From: CAZUZS01 sp964624795
GTDB lineage: Bacteria; Calditrichota; Calditrichia; RBG-13-44-9
DNA: 64,000 bases
Direction of reading: 5' to 3'
Assembly (NCBI GenBank): GCA_964624795.1
Contig: CAZUZS010000009.1
Coordinates: 1 to 64,000, forward strand
This document shows positions 25,428-34,802 of this stretch, piece after piece (the first letter of the stretch is position 1; the number at the start of each line of letters is the position of its first letter). The translations under genes and the position numbers were made by a program. The notes under the pieces are model-generated. The model was not told the DNA's origin. It saw only the letters and a list, made by a program, of their open reading frames with translations, and searched no databases.

Positions 25428-26489
25428 CGCATGAAACCTCGGGCTCTCCTCCTTCACTGACTGCACAAACGCCTGTGCATGTTCCACCGGCACATCCGGC
25501 AGGATGCCGTGTCCCAAGTTAAAAATATGACCGTTTGCTGCTCCGAAATCCTCCAGGATTTTAATCACCTGCTGCCGAATATTCTGAGGTGGAGCAAAAA
25601 GCGATACCGGATCCAGATTCCCCTGAAGTGCGAATTGGTCTTTCACTTTTTGGCGCACTTCTCCGATGTTCACCGTCCAGTCCAGTCCCAGCACATCCGC
25701 TTCGCTCTGCATTAACAAGTCCAGCCAAATACCCGCACCCTTGGCGAAATAAATGAGCGGCACATCAGCGTCGTCGATGGAGCGGAAAATCTGGCGGGCG
25801 TAAGGCAGTGCAAATTCGGCAAAGCCGTCTTTGTCCAAAATCCCCGCCCAAGAATCAAACAACTGTATGGCCTGCGCCCCGGCAGCTACCTGGGCTTTGA
25901 CATATTCCATCACTGCCACGGTCACTTTCTCCAGCAGCCGGTGCAAACTGTCCGGATTCGCGTAGCGCCATTTCTTGATGTTGATGAAGTTCTTCGAACC
26001 CTGCCCCTCAATCATGTAGGTCGCCAGCGTCCAGGGAGCGCCGGCGAAGCCGATTAGCGGCACCCGTCCGGCCAGCTCGCGGCGGCAGATACGGATGGCA
26101 TCCATTACGAATTTCAGATCCAAATCCGCTTCAACCGGGCGAAGGCGGCTTAGATCACCATCATCCCGCATCGGCTGCGGAAAAACCGGCCCCTTCCCCT
26201 CCAGGAAGTGCAGCTCCATTCCCATTGCTTCCGGGACTACCAGGATATCGCTGAACAGAATCGCGGCATCCACTCCGATTATGTCCACCGGCTGCAATGT
26301 TACTTCGGCGGCCAATTCCGGTGTTTTATACATGGTAATAAAATCGTACTTTTTGCGAACCGCCCGGTATTGTGGCAAATACCTGCCGGCCTGCCGCATC
26401 ATCCACACCGGGGTCCTCTCTACCGGCTGCCGGTAGCAGGCGCGACGGAAAAGATCATTTACATTTCTCGTTGTGCCGGTTTCATTCAT
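25413..26489 (-). CDS. hemE: Uroporphyrinogen decarboxylase
   Basis: The 358-residue protein has the substrate-binding RQAGRYLP motif at 32-39 and the expected GAPWTLATY segment. It decarboxylates uroporphyrinogen III to coproporphyrinogen III. The ATG overlaps the hemD stop (ATGA). The final residues SKK are encoded within a tandem heptamer array, so the C-terminus has probably been reshaped by the repeat. Confidence 0.97.
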   Translation of the reverse strand: MNETGTTRNVNDLFRRACYRQPVERTPVWMMRQAGRYLPQYRAVRKKYDFITMYKTPELAAEVTLQPVDIIGVDAAILFSDILVVPEAMGMELHFLEGKGPVFPQPMRDDGDLSRLRPVEADLDLKFVMDAIRICRRELAGRVPLIGFAGAPWTLATYMIEGQGSKNFINIKKWRYANPDSLHRLLEKVTVAVMEYVKAQVAAGAQAIQLFDSWAGILDKDGFAEFALPYARQIFRSIDDADVPLIYFAKGAGIWLDLLMQSEADVLGLDWTVNIGEVRQKVKDQFALQGNLDPVSLFAPPQNIRQQVIKILEDFGAANGHIFNLGHGILPDVPVEHAQAFVQSVKEESPRFHAGSKK

Positions 26490-27295
26490 CTGCTTGTTTC
26501 CTTCAAAATTGGAGATTTTATACTCAATTTATTGTCAAAATAATTCTCCAGTGCGCCGATGACACTTTCCGCCTCCGGCCGGGCGGGAATCACATGAACC
26601 CGGAAACCAGCGCTTTCAATATGCCGGGCAGTGGTTTTGCCGGAAACGCACAGCGCCACGTTTTTGCGATGCGGCGTGCCTCCAACAATCTCAAGAAAAT
26701 AGTCGAAAGATGACGGAGAGCCGAAAAATATCGCATCATATTCTCCGGAACGAATAAAGCCGATTTCACCGGCATCGTGCGACCTGTCGGGCACTGTTTC
26801 ATAAATGGGAAGCCGGGTTAACGAGATGCCGGCGGGAATCTGCACTTTTATATTTTGTAGTGATTGCCGGCTGGTGGGATTCAGAATCGCAGCCGATTCG
26901 CCTGCTTGCTCGCGTTCTATTTCAATTATCAACTGCTGAAGGCTGTCGGCTTGTCGCCGAACCGGAATTTTGGGAAAATGCCTTCCCCACGCCGCGGCAG
27001 TTTTCTTGCCAACAGTTCCGACGTAAAGTCCGGTCAGCAGTTCCTGCCGGATGGTCAGTAGCCGCAGAAGAGCAGCAAAAAAGCGGACACCGTTTTCGCT
27101 TCCCAAAACCAGCCAATCGAAGCCGGAGATTTCCCGCAGAATCCGGTTTTCACTTGCCGAAAGGCCAAGCGGTTCAACCGCAAATGTGGAAAAAACGACC
27201 GGCCAGGCTTTTTTCTTTTGCAGCGCCAACACCATTTCGCGGGCCTGCTCCGGCCGGCGGCAGATCACAATTTTCTTATCCTTTAACGGCGACAC
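26486..27295 (-). CDS. hemD: Uroporphyrinogen-III synthase
   Basis: This 269-residue protein has the divergent two-domain HemD fold, with recognisable FFGSPSSFDYF and CVSGKTTARHI segments near the C-terminus. It closes hydroxymethylbilane to uroporphyrinogen III. The GTG start at 27295 is supported by a strong AGGAGG site seven bases upstream, inside the TetR gene, which it overlaps by 20 bp. Position between hemC and hemE supports the call. Confidence 0.9.
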   Translation of the reverse strand: MSPLKDKKIVICRRPEQAREMVLALQKKKAWPVVFSTFAVEPLGLSASENRILREISGFDWLVLGSENGVRFFAALLRLLTIRQELLTGLYVGTVGKKTAAAWGRHFPKIPVRRQADSLQQLIIEIEREQAGESAAILNPTSRQSLQNIKVQIPAGISLTRLPIYETVPDRSHDAGEIGFIRSGEYDAIFFGSPSSFDYFLEIVGGTPHRKNVALCVSGKTTARHIESAGFRVHVIPARPEAESVIGALENYFDNKLSIKSPILKETSR

Positions 27296-27941
27296 CTAAT
27301 CCCTCCTGTTGCGGCTCGTCCAGCCCGCGGGTGTGCATTTGCTGGCCGATATCGGATCCCAGCGCATCCATGATAAACCCGAACATGCGCAGCCGTTCCT
27401 TTTTTTGCTCCTCAACTGAAAAGCGGGTGGAACGCAGCACCGCAGAATCGATGATTCCCAAAACAATATCCGCAACAAAAGGCGCGGTATGCGGACGCAG
27501 GATGCCATCACTGATTCCTTTCTCAAGCGCAACGATCAGCAAATCTTTGATCTCCTGGTAAAGCACATGTATTTCCTGGTGGGAATCGCGTTGGCAATTC
27601 ATCTTTTCCCTGTACCAGATTTGAAAAAAATGGGGATATTTGGCCATGAAACTGTAAATGTGAATCAGAATTCGCCGCAGGTTAATGAGTGGCGTTTGCA
27701 GGGTATCGATCCTTTCCCGCAAAATGCTTAATAAATCCTTCAGACGGTGTGTGATGATGGAGATGTAGAGATCTTCTTTGGTAGAGAAATAATTATAGAC
27801 CGTCCCTTTGGCAATGCCGGATTTCTCCGCCACTTCGTCCATTAAAACCTGGTGGTAACTTTTGGTGGCAAAAAGCTCGGCAGCAACTGCAATCAACTGC
27901 TCACGGCGTTCGAGTTTCAATTGTTCATTCGGTTTTCGCAT
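27276..27941 (-). CDS. TetR/AcrR-family regulator inside the heme operon
   Basis: The 221-residue protein has a canonical TetR N-terminus with the helix-turn-helix at about 34-53 (MDEVAEKSGIAKGTVYNYF) and a variable ligand-binding C-terminus. It lies between hemC and hemD and its end overlaps hemD, so it is co-transcribed with the pathway. A TetR-type palindrome overlaps the transcription start of the operon's first gene, suggesting autoregulated control of heme synthesis. The ligand could be heme, a porphyrin or an acyl compound (unknown). Confidence 0.9.
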   Translation of the reverse strand: MRKPNEQLKLERREQLIAVAAELFATKSYHQVLMDEVAEKSGIAKGTVYNYFSTKEDLYISIITHRLKDLLSILRERIDTLQTPLINLRRILIHIYSFMAKYPHFFQIWYREKMNCQRDSHQEIHVLYQEIKDLLIVALEKGISDGILRPHTAPFVADIVLGIIDSAVLRSTRFSVEEQKKERLRMFGFIMDALGSDIGQQMHTRGLDEPQQEGLGVAVKG

Positions 27942-27979
27942 AATTCAGCGTACTCCAACTCTCCGGCACACTTGTTACT

Positions 27980-28906
27980 TCACACCTTTCGAATTTCTTC
28001 CAGCACCTCGCCAGCGCCGGCTTTTATTAATCTTCCAGCCAGTTTCTCGCCCGCACTTTGAGCTTCATCGACCGGAAATTCTACCTGATCCCTGAAATAT
28101 TTCCTGCCATCAAGACTTGCGACGCAGCCTTCCAAGCGAAGGCGAAATCCGTCGGTGGTTGCCAGGGCGCCCAGCGGTACCTGGCAGCCACCCTCCAGGG
28201 CGCGAAGCAGCGCTCGTTCGGCGGTAACGCATTCCGCAACCTCCGGCTGGTGAATTGATACCAGCATTTCAATGATCTCCTGGTTTTCCTTCCGGGTAAT
28301 TACTGCAAAACAGCCCTGTCCCACCGCCGGCAACATGACATCCGTCGGAATCTTCTGCGTAATCCGGTCGCCGAGGCCCAATCTTTCCACACCGGCGGCA
28401 GCAAGAATCATCCCGTCCCAATCCGCTTCGTCAAATTTGCGAAAGCGTGTATTCAGGTTACCCCGAATATCAACAATGCGCAAATCGGGGCGATAGTGCA
28501 GCAGTTGCGCCTTGCGGCGAAGGCTTCCGGTTGCCAGAACAGCGCCTTCCGGCAAATCCTGAATAGATTTCGCGGAGCGGGAAATTAAGACGTCGCTTAC
28601 ATTCCAGCGTTCGGTCACGGCTGCGATGGTCAAATCCTCATGAAACTCAGTCGGCACATCTTTCATGCTGTGAACTGCAAGTTCGATATCGCCGTTGAGC
28701 AGAGAAATGTCCAGTTCCTTGGTAAACAATCCTTTGTCGCCTATCTGGGCCAGCGGGGAATCCAGGTTCCTGTCGCCGGTCGTTTTGATGACAACGGTTT
28801 CAAATTCCACATCCGGAAAATTTTGCTTCAGCCGCTCTTTCACCCACCGTGTCTGCCACAGCGCCAGCTCGCTGCCGCGTGTTCCCAGGCGCACCACTTT
28901 ACTCAT
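27980..28906 (-). CDS. hemC: Porphobilinogen deaminase (hydroxymethylbilane synthase)
   Basis: The 308-residue enzyme has the dipyrromethane-cofactor cysteine C241 in the EGGCQVPLGA motif and the arginine-rich GSLRRKAQL segment. It polymerises four porphobilinogens. The ATG at 28906 is preferred to upstream codons because GGAGG precedes it and the protein then begins MSKVVRLGTRGS like its relatives. It overlaps the hemA end by 8 bp. Confidence 0.96.
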   Translation of the reverse strand: MSKVVRLGTRGSELALWQTRWVKERLKQNFPDVEFETVVIKTTGDRNLDSPLAQIGDKGLFTKELDISLLNGDIELAVHSMKDVPTEFHEDLTIAAVTERWNVSDVLISRSAKSIQDLPEGAVLATGSLRRKAQLLHYRPDLRIVDIRGNLNTRFRKFDEADWDGMILAAAGVERLGLGDRITQKIPTDVMLPAVGQGCFAVITRKENQEIIEMLVSIHQPEVAECVTAERALLRALEGGCQVPLGALATTDGFRLRLEGCVASLDGRKYFRDQVEFPVDEAQSAGEKLAGRLIKAGAGEVLEEIRKV

Positions 28907-30161
28907 CGTCTCCTCCCAATCCGAACAATTCGCGCACCACATCCAGCCGCAACAATCCCTCCGGATGGCCATTGGCAAACTTTTTCAATTGCACCATGGG
29001 CATGTGCATCACTTTATTAAGAATTGCACGGGTAATTAAGTCTACTTTTTCGAATTCCTGGTCACTGAGCTTATTGCGGTTTTTGCCAAGCTCTAATTGC
29101 CGGATATCTTCAAATTTCTGCCGCAGCGACACGATGGTTGGGGCAATCTGAAGCCCCTTTTTCCACTCCTGAAATTTGGCGATTTCTTCAGAAATGATCG
29201 CCTCGGCTTTGGGAATTTCCAGGCGACGCTTTTCGAGATTTCGTTTCACGATCTGTTCCAGCGCATCGATATCGTGCAGAAAAACCGATTCCAATTTGTT
29301 GATTTCCGGATCGAAATCGCGCGGCACGCCAATGTCGATCATAAACAGCGGACGAGAGCCACGTTGTGCTATTACTCGCTCAACATCCTGTAATCGTACC
29401 AGAAACGAGGGTGCACTTGCAGCACCGATTATGACATCGACCTTCGAAAAGATTTCCTGCATACCCGAAAATGGTATCGCTTCCCCGTCCAGATCGTCAG
29501 CCAGTTTCTCCGCTTTTTCATGTGTACGATTTGTAATATACAGTCTCCCAATTCCTTTTTCCCGCAGGTGACGGGCGGTCAGCTCTCCGGTTTCGCCGGC
29601 GCCGATCAGCAACACGCTGTGCCGCGATAGGTCCCGAAAAATCTTCTGCGCCAACTCAACCGCCGCATAGGCAACACTCACGGCGCCGGCACCCAATGCG
29701 GTTTCGGTTCTGACCCGCTTGCCTGTGCTGAAAGAATGCGGCAACAAGCGATTGAGCAGCAGGCCGGCGGCGGCGCTCTCCCGGGCAAGCTGGTAGGCAT
29801 CCTTCGCCTGCCCCAGAATCTGCGGCTCACCCAGCACCATCGAGTCCAACCCGGAAGTCACCTGGAAGAGATGATGAATTGCTTCTTCTCCCTTCAGCCG
29901 GTAGAAGAGATCACGATTCGCTTTGATTTCGGCGCCCGCGAAATGGGAGAGGAAATCGTCCAGCGTGTTGAAAATCTCACCGGTGCCGGCTGCGTAAATC
30001 TCGGTGCGATTGCAGGTGGAAAGAATCAGACCTTCCTGAATTCCCTGTGACGAAAGCAAAGTTTTGAATGCACCGGGAAACGAATCCGCAGGAAAGGCAA
30101 TCTTCCCGCGAAAATCCACATCCGCAGTTTTATGATTGGTGCCTAATAAGAATATTTCCAT
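28899..30161 (-). CDS. hemA: Glutamyl-tRNA reductase
   Basis: With ATG at 30161 the protein begins MEIFLLGTNHKTA and the catalytic cysteine falls at C50 (STCNRTE), exactly as in characterised HemA. This favours it over an in-frame TTG at 30170 that has an AAGG nearby. The NADPH-binding GAGETGEL motif and C-terminal dimerisation helices are present. The enzyme reduces glutamyl-tRNA to glutamate-1-semialdehyde and is normally the rate-controlling step. Confidence 0.96.
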   Translation of the reverse strand: MEIFLLGTNHKTADVDFRGKIAFPADSFPGAFKTLLSSQGIQEGLILSTCNRTEIYAAGTGEIFNTLDDFLSHFAGAEIKANRDLFYRLKGEEAIHHLFQVTSGLDSMVLGEPQILGQAKDAYQLARESAAAGLLLNRLLPHSFSTGKRVRTETALGAGAVSVAYAAVELAQKIFRDLSRHSVLLIGAGETGELTARHLREKGIGRLYITNRTHEKAEKLADDLDGEAIPFSGMQEIFSKVDVIIGAASAPSFLVRLQDVERVIAQRGSRPLFMIDIGVPRDFDPEINKLESVFLHDIDALEQIVKRNLEKRRLEIPKAEAIISEEIAKFQEWKKGLQIAPTIVSLRQKFEDIRQLELGKNRNKLSDQEFEKVDLITRAILNKVMHMPMVQLKKFANGHPEGLLRLDVVRELFGLGGDDE

Positions 30162-30180
30162 ATCAATCAATTATTGCCTT

Positions 30181-31005
30181 TTATCTGAATTCGTGAAAAG
30201 ATGTGAAAAACAGGTTTACCGCAACCACCGAAAGGACAATGAAGATGAACCCGCCGAGCGAAAGGTAAGCAAGTTTTTTGTTGCTCCACTTTAACACTTT
30301 TCCACCAAACAGTTCGGTACCGTAAATCACCCATGTGGCGTACACCAGGAAGATTTTCGGATCGTCCACAAAATAGCTGCCAAAAACGTTTCGCGACCAG
30401 ATTACCCCAAGAAACATCGCCAGGGTGAGAAAAGAAAAGCCGACCGCCGCAGAGCTGTAATTCAAACCGGAAAGGACTTCCAGAGAAGGCAGGCGGCTGT
30501 AAATAACGCCAAACCGGCTGCTCTTGATATCATGAAATAAGAGCAGGTACATCAAGCTGTAAAGGAACGAAATGGCAAAACCGGAGTAGCTCAGGATTGC
30601 CATGCTGGTATGAACCGAGAACAGCGGACTGTGCAAAATGTCAGGAATATTTTTGGTAAAACTGATAAAAGCCGAAGAAAACAGTTGCAGGAAAAAAACG
30701 AAAACCAGGATAAAATAGCCTGTTGTCTTTACATTCAAACGGGTTTCAAGAAAGAGATAGATCAGGACGGCAGCCAGCGCGAGCACGGACATAGCTTCTG
30801 CAACCGAGGCCAGCGGGAAATGGTGGTAGTACCACCCCCTGAGCACAATCTCAACAAAATGAATAAAGACTGTTGTTTTCAGAACCGGTGACATGTATTT
30901 CTCAGCGAAAGTATCTTCGCGGAAGAAATACATCCCGTAGAGATAGGTTGCGATAAAATAGAATACCGGAAGCACCGTATTCAGAAAACTTATGACAAGC
31001 TCCAT
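30181..31005 (-). CDS. CcsA/HemX-like cytochrome c assembly membrane protein
   Basis: The 274-residue protein has about eight transmembrane helices and the CcsA/CcmC-type core (segments around SPLFSVHTSMAILSYSGF and GSYFVDDPKIFLVYATWVIYG). Relatives handle heme for cytochrome c maturation or act as HemX, which limits HemA levels. First position before hemA, as for HemX, makes either role possible. An AAGGAGG site precedes the ATG. Confidence 0.85.
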   Translation of the reverse strand: MELVISFLNTVLPVFYFIATYLYGMYFFREDTFAEKYMSPVLKTTVFIHFVEIVLRGWYYHHFPLASVAEAMSVLALAAVLIYLFLETRLNVKTTGYFILVFVFFLQLFSSAFISFTKNIPDILHSPLFSVHTSMAILSYSGFAISFLYSLMYLLLFHDIKSSRFGVIYSRLPSLEVLSGLNYSSAAVGFSFLTLAMFLGVIWSRNVFGSYFVDDPKIFLVYATWVIYGTELFGGKVLKWSNKKLAYLSLGGFIFIVLSVVAVNLFFTSFHEFR

Positions 31006-31020
31006 TGACCCTCCTTATAA

Positions 31021-31034
31021 ACTGACCAGTCAGT
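31021..31034. promoter_or_regulatory. TetR-type operator ACTGACCAGTCAGT
   Basis: 6-bp arms ACTGAC/GTCAGT are separated by 2 bases, and another TCAG follows. Such short TGAC/GTCA palindromes are typical TetR-family sites. It covers the predicted transcription start of the heme operon, which encodes a TetR protein. Binding is inferred. Confidence 0.6.
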
Positions 31035-31037
31035 CAG

Positions 31038-31066
31038 ATTATACAAACAAATTACAAAATTACCAA
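31038..31066 (-). promoter_or_regulatory. Promoter of the heme operon (TTGGTA-17-TATAAT)
   Basis: On the minus strand a perfect TATAAT (31038-31043) and a TTGGTA -35 box (31061-31066, 4 of 6 match) are 17 bp apart. Transcription would start near 31031, within the operator, about 26 nt before the first ATG. Confidence 0.65.
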
Positions 31067-31495
31067 GATAAAAATAATTGCAATCCCCCTCTGAATTCCC
31101 ATAACTCGTGCATTGGATATTTACCATATTGCCTGTCAGTGATTTGATCCGGCTTTATTGACAAACGATCGGCAGGCTCCCAATCCTGCACCATCGCAAT
31201 AAGATTTATTTAATTATTTTTAGCATGATTTGTTCACCGCTATTTTCAATTATTATATCCATTCGAAGAACAATTTTCTGTCATTATGCGGTGTCGGTTC
31301 TTCAATGGAAAGAATCCCGCCGCACTTCCTTTCGATAAAAGCTGCAAGCAGGATTTGCTTCTCGCATTTGCCGATCAGGTTCAAAATTATTATTGAGGAT
31401 TTGATTTGGTTAATCAGATATTAAATTTAGCCTTGAGATTGGTTCTTGACAGACGAGCTTAAAATGACATTCCGGAAATGAGGCTTGGAGAATAA

Positions 31496-32632
31496 GTGAA
31501 GATCGGAAAACGGCTGGAAATCTTCTTTAAAAATTTATTATCGTCACTGCTGCGCCTCATATTTGTTCAGCCGCCCCTGCCCCTGCGAGCAGATTACAGC
31601 GGAATCCTGTTTGTTCGCTATGGCGGAATTGGTGATATGATCCTCTCACTTCCTGTCTTGCGCATCGTCCAGAACAAACACCCACATGCTATAATTGATA
31701 TGCTCTGCGATGAAAAGAATGCCGGCCCGTTGATGGGCACAGGTCTGGCGAAAAACCTTTTCTTCTACCAGAAACGGCCGCTTCAAATTTTGCGGTTGGT
31801 AAGAATGCTTCGAAAGAATAACTACGATTATGTTGTGAACCTGGTGCTGTATCCATCATTCACGTTTGGAATCTTAGCCCGGCTGATTGCCCCGAATGCA
31901 ATCCGGGCGGCAGGAAACCAGGATCGTTACAGCTATTTTTATAACCGGATCGTAAAATTGCCTGAATTGCAGAGTACGCATATCCTCCAAACCCATTTCA
32001 GGATTGCAGCGGATTTAGCCGGAGAGACAACGCCCGAATTGTCTGCGCCGTGGGTGGCATACAGCTCCGAAATTAAAGCTGAGGCCGAAAAGTTGTTTCA
32101 ATCTGCATGCGCGGCGCTGCCTCAAGGGGGAAAAGGAGAGTTTAAAAAGATTGTCCTGATCAATCTAAGCGCGGGAATAGAACGGCGGGAGTGGCCGGTT
32201 GAGAAATATGCAGCATTTTTGCACGCAGCCATTGAAGAAGATGAGTTCGGGATTGACGGCTGGTTTATCATCACCGATCCCGCCAAACCCGGGCAGGCAG
32301 CCAAATTAGTTGAAATAATTAAGGATTCCCGGGTCGTGCAACTTCCGTTTGTAACCGATTTCCGGGTGATGATGGAATTCCTGCATTTTGCCCATATCCT
32401 CATTACCCCGGACACCGCCCTCTCTCATGCCGCCTCGGCGATGGGCACGCCGGTGCTGGATCTCATCATCGGGGAGAATGAAGCCAAGTGGGCGCCTTAC
32501 GGCGTCCCACACAAGATGGCGATCTCCGAAGATGCAAAGGACATCAGAGAGTTGCCCGTTGAAAATGTGCTGAGTGGATTTAAAGAGCTATCTGCCGACT
32601 TAAGAAATCAAAATAAAGCATCTATGCAGTAG
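31496..32632 (+). CDS. Glycosyltransferase family 9 (heptosyltransferase-like)
   Basis: The 378-residue GT-B protein has the GT9 pattern: RYGGIGDMILSLP at the N-terminal nucleotide-sugar domain and a C-terminal ITPDTALSHAASAMGTPVLDL segment. Family members add heptose to LPS core. Start is GTG at 31496 with a GGAG site. The 3' end overlaps the convergent ABC exporter gene by 11 bp. The acceptor sugar is unknown. Confidence 0.88.
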   Translation: MKIGKRLEIFFKNLLSSLLRLIFVQPPLPLRADYSGILFVRYGGIGDMILSLPVLRIVQNKHPHAIIDMLCDEKNAGPLMGTGLAKNLFFYQKRPLQILRLVRMLRKNNYDYVVNLVLYPSFTFGILARLIAPNAIRAAGNQDRYSYFYNRIVKLPELQSTHILQTHFRIAADLAGETTPELSAPWVAYSSEIKAEAEKLFQSACAALPQGGKGEFKKIVLINLSAGIERREWPVEKYAAFLHAAIEEDEFGIDGWFIITDPAKPGQAAKLVEIIKDSRVVQLPFVTDFRVMMEFLHFAHILITPDTALSHAASAMGTPVLDLIIGENEAKWAPYGVPHKMAISEDAKDIRELPVENVLSGFKELSADLRNQNKASMQ

Positions 32633-34523
32633 TATTCGTTGAAACATCATCGGTTTTGAACTGCAGCTCATAAAGTTGCCGATAGCGTTCCGAGCGTTCC
32701 AGGAGCTCCCGGTTCGTGCCTTTGTCAATAATCCGCCCATCCTGCATAACCATAATCATATCGGAATTGACAATGGACGATAGCCGGTGGGCGATGATAA
32801 AAACCGTGCGGTCTTTCATCAGGTATTCAATGGCCCCCTGGATCAGCGCCTCGGATTCCGAATCCAGCGAAGAGGTCGCCTCATCAAAAATTAAAATCGG
32901 CGGATTCTTCAAGATCGCCCTGGCAATTGAAATACGCTGGCGCTGTCCGCCAGACAACAGCATTCCGCGCTCCCCGATGGTGGTCTCAAAGCCTTCCGGC
33001 ATTTCGGTTATGAAGTCGTAAGCGTTGGCCATTTTTGCTGCATTTTCGATATCTTCCATCGAATATTTTTCGATCCCATACGCAATGTTGTGGGCTACCG
33101 TATCATTAAACAGGATCACTTCCTGGGTGACAATTCCCATCAGGCGCCGAAGGCTGGAAAGAGTGAGATCTCTTATGTCGGTACCATCGATCCGGATTGC
33201 GCCTGAGACAACGTCATAAAACCGGGGCAGCAGATTCACCACGGTGGTTTTACCGGCACCGCTGCTGCCGACGAACGCCACTTTCTGATTCTTATGAACT
33301 TCGAAATTGACATTCTTAACGACCAACTCTCCCTTTGGAGTATAACGAAAGGAAACGTCTTCGTAAGTCACCACATTATCAAAGGTTTGCTTAGTCACTG
33401 CGTCTTCTTTTTCGACCACATCAAGAGGCTCATCCAGAACATTGAATATTCTTTTACCCGAAGCCAGGGCGATCTGGGCATTATTGTTCAACTCTCCCAA
33501 ACTTTTCAGCGGCTCCAGCACCGCAAACAGTATGATGAGAAAGCGCATAAAATCTTCGGAAGTCAGCGATTTTCCCTGGTAAACCAGGATGCCGCCGTAG
33601 AAAATAACACCTGCCATTATCCATACGCCCAGTGTTTCGGAAAGCGGGCTGGACAATCGTTGCATCCGTACCTGCTTAACAACCGCCCGGAAATGATCCA
33701 GCGAAAATTTGCGAAACTTTTTATTCTCATAATCTTCCATCGAGAATGCTTTGACCACCTTTATTCCCGAAATGGTTTCCTGCAACACCGAGGTAATATC
33801 GGCGATTTTTTCCTGCACACGATGGCTGCGGCGCCGCAGGCTGCTACCGATTTTCCTTATCAAAGCACCGGTCAGCGGAAGAATTGTAATAGCAATGAGC
33901 GTCAATTTCCAGTTTATACTGAACAGGATTGCAAGGTAGATGAGGATCATGACGGGATCACGAATAATTTTTGTAAAACCCCGGTTCACCGCCACATTTA
34001 CCGAGTTTATATCGTTGGTAATATTCGAGATCAGGTCACCTGTTTTATGTTTATGGAAAAAGTTCATGGACTGGTTGATGATTCTTTCGTAAAGCTGCTC
34101 GCGCAAATCTCTTACGACCCGTTGCTCCACCCACGTCATTGTATAAAATTCCGTGAACGCAAAAAAATTCTTCAGCAGGAAGGCCAGGATAATAAACATG
34201 CAGAGCCATTTCAGGGTCGTAATTGGCTCTCCCTTCGGGATTACCGATTGAATGTGTTCTTTCATCCAGCTATTTAAATCGAGAACACTTACATCGGTGT
34301 CGCGCGATGCGGTGGTAGTGTTTGCCGGCTGCACCTGTTGCTGCGGTGCTTTCTCAAACATTACCGAAACAACCGGGGCGATCAACCACACCGAAAGTGT
34401 GCTGGAAATGACAAAGCCAAAGCTACAGATCACCACAATGGTTATTTGTTTGACATACGGCTTGAGATATGAAAGAATTCGAAGATATAAAGACAGGCTC
34501 TTTTGTGACAACTTTTTAGACAT
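32622..34523 (-). CDS. MsbA-like ABC exporter (fused TMD-NBD)
   Basis: A six-helix membrane domain is followed by an ATPase with Walker A GSSGAGKT, signature LSGGQRQRISIARA, Walker B ILIFDEATSSLD and the H-loop IAHRLSS. Length (633 residues) fits a homodimeric half-transporter. A long loop between the first two helices carries a Q/A/T-rich stretch. With LPS genes nearby, lipid A-core flipping is likely, but other exporter substrates are possible. The ATG at 34523 has AAAAGG next to it, and a TTG lies 15 bases upstream. Confidence 0.88.
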   Translation of the reverse strand: MSKKLSQKSLSLYLRILSYLKPYVKQITIVVICSFGFVISSTLSVWLIAPVVSVMFEKAPQQQVQPANTTTASRDTDVSVLDLNSWMKEHIQSVIPKGEPITTLKWLCMFIILAFLLKNFFAFTEFYTMTWVEQRVVRDLREQLYERIINQSMNFFHKHKTGDLISNITNDINSVNVAVNRGFTKIIRDPVMILIYLAILFSINWKLTLIAITILPLTGALIRKIGSSLRRRSHRVQEKIADITSVLQETISGIKVVKAFSMEDYENKKFRKFSLDHFRAVVKQVRMQRLSSPLSETLGVWIMAGVIFYGGILVYQGKSLTSEDFMRFLIILFAVLEPLKSLGELNNNAQIALASGKRIFNVLDEPLDVVEKEDAVTKQTFDNVVTYEDVSFRYTPKGELVVKNVNFEVHKNQKVAFVGSSGAGKTTVVNLLPRFYDVVSGAIRIDGTDIRDLTLSSLRRLMGIVTQEVILFNDTVAHNIAYGIEKYSMEDIENAAKMANAYDFITEMPEGFETTIGERGMLLSGGQRQRISIARAILKNPPILIFDEATSSLDSESEALIQGAIEYLMKDRTVFIIAHRLSSIVNSDMIMVMQDGRIIDKGTNRELLERSERYRQLYELQFKTDDVSTNTTA

Positions 34524-34802
34524 CCTTTTGCTCAACAAGCATTGGATTCCGGTTCAATTACAGCTTTCACAATCCCGTAATCCGAATACCTATTCAAAAA
34601 CAGTTTATTTTTTTAGAACGCAGTACCTCATTAATCCTTAATAAACGTGGCATTGTACAAAAAAAACACAAAGAACACAACAACATTAGTTTTGCAGATA
34701 AAAACCGCAGCTATATTGAGTTCCAATAAAATTACATCGGTGAACCGGGGCACCGGTTGCTTTTATTCATATTTTATGTGTATTTTGCTGGAGAAATTAT
34801 TT

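Larger units (their letters stand above)
31006..31495. other. Divergent intergenic region upstream of the heme operon
   Basis: The first 60 bases hold the heme promoter and operator. The remaining 420 bases, up to the glycosyltransferase gene, are AT-rich. I see no clear gene, repeat or promoter in them. Confidence 0.6.

Noticed and set aside
34647..34802. N-terminal extension of the PAP2 gene
   Set aside because: The extra 52 residues have no similarity to the family and would bury the signal peptide. The ATG at 34803 has a ribosome site.
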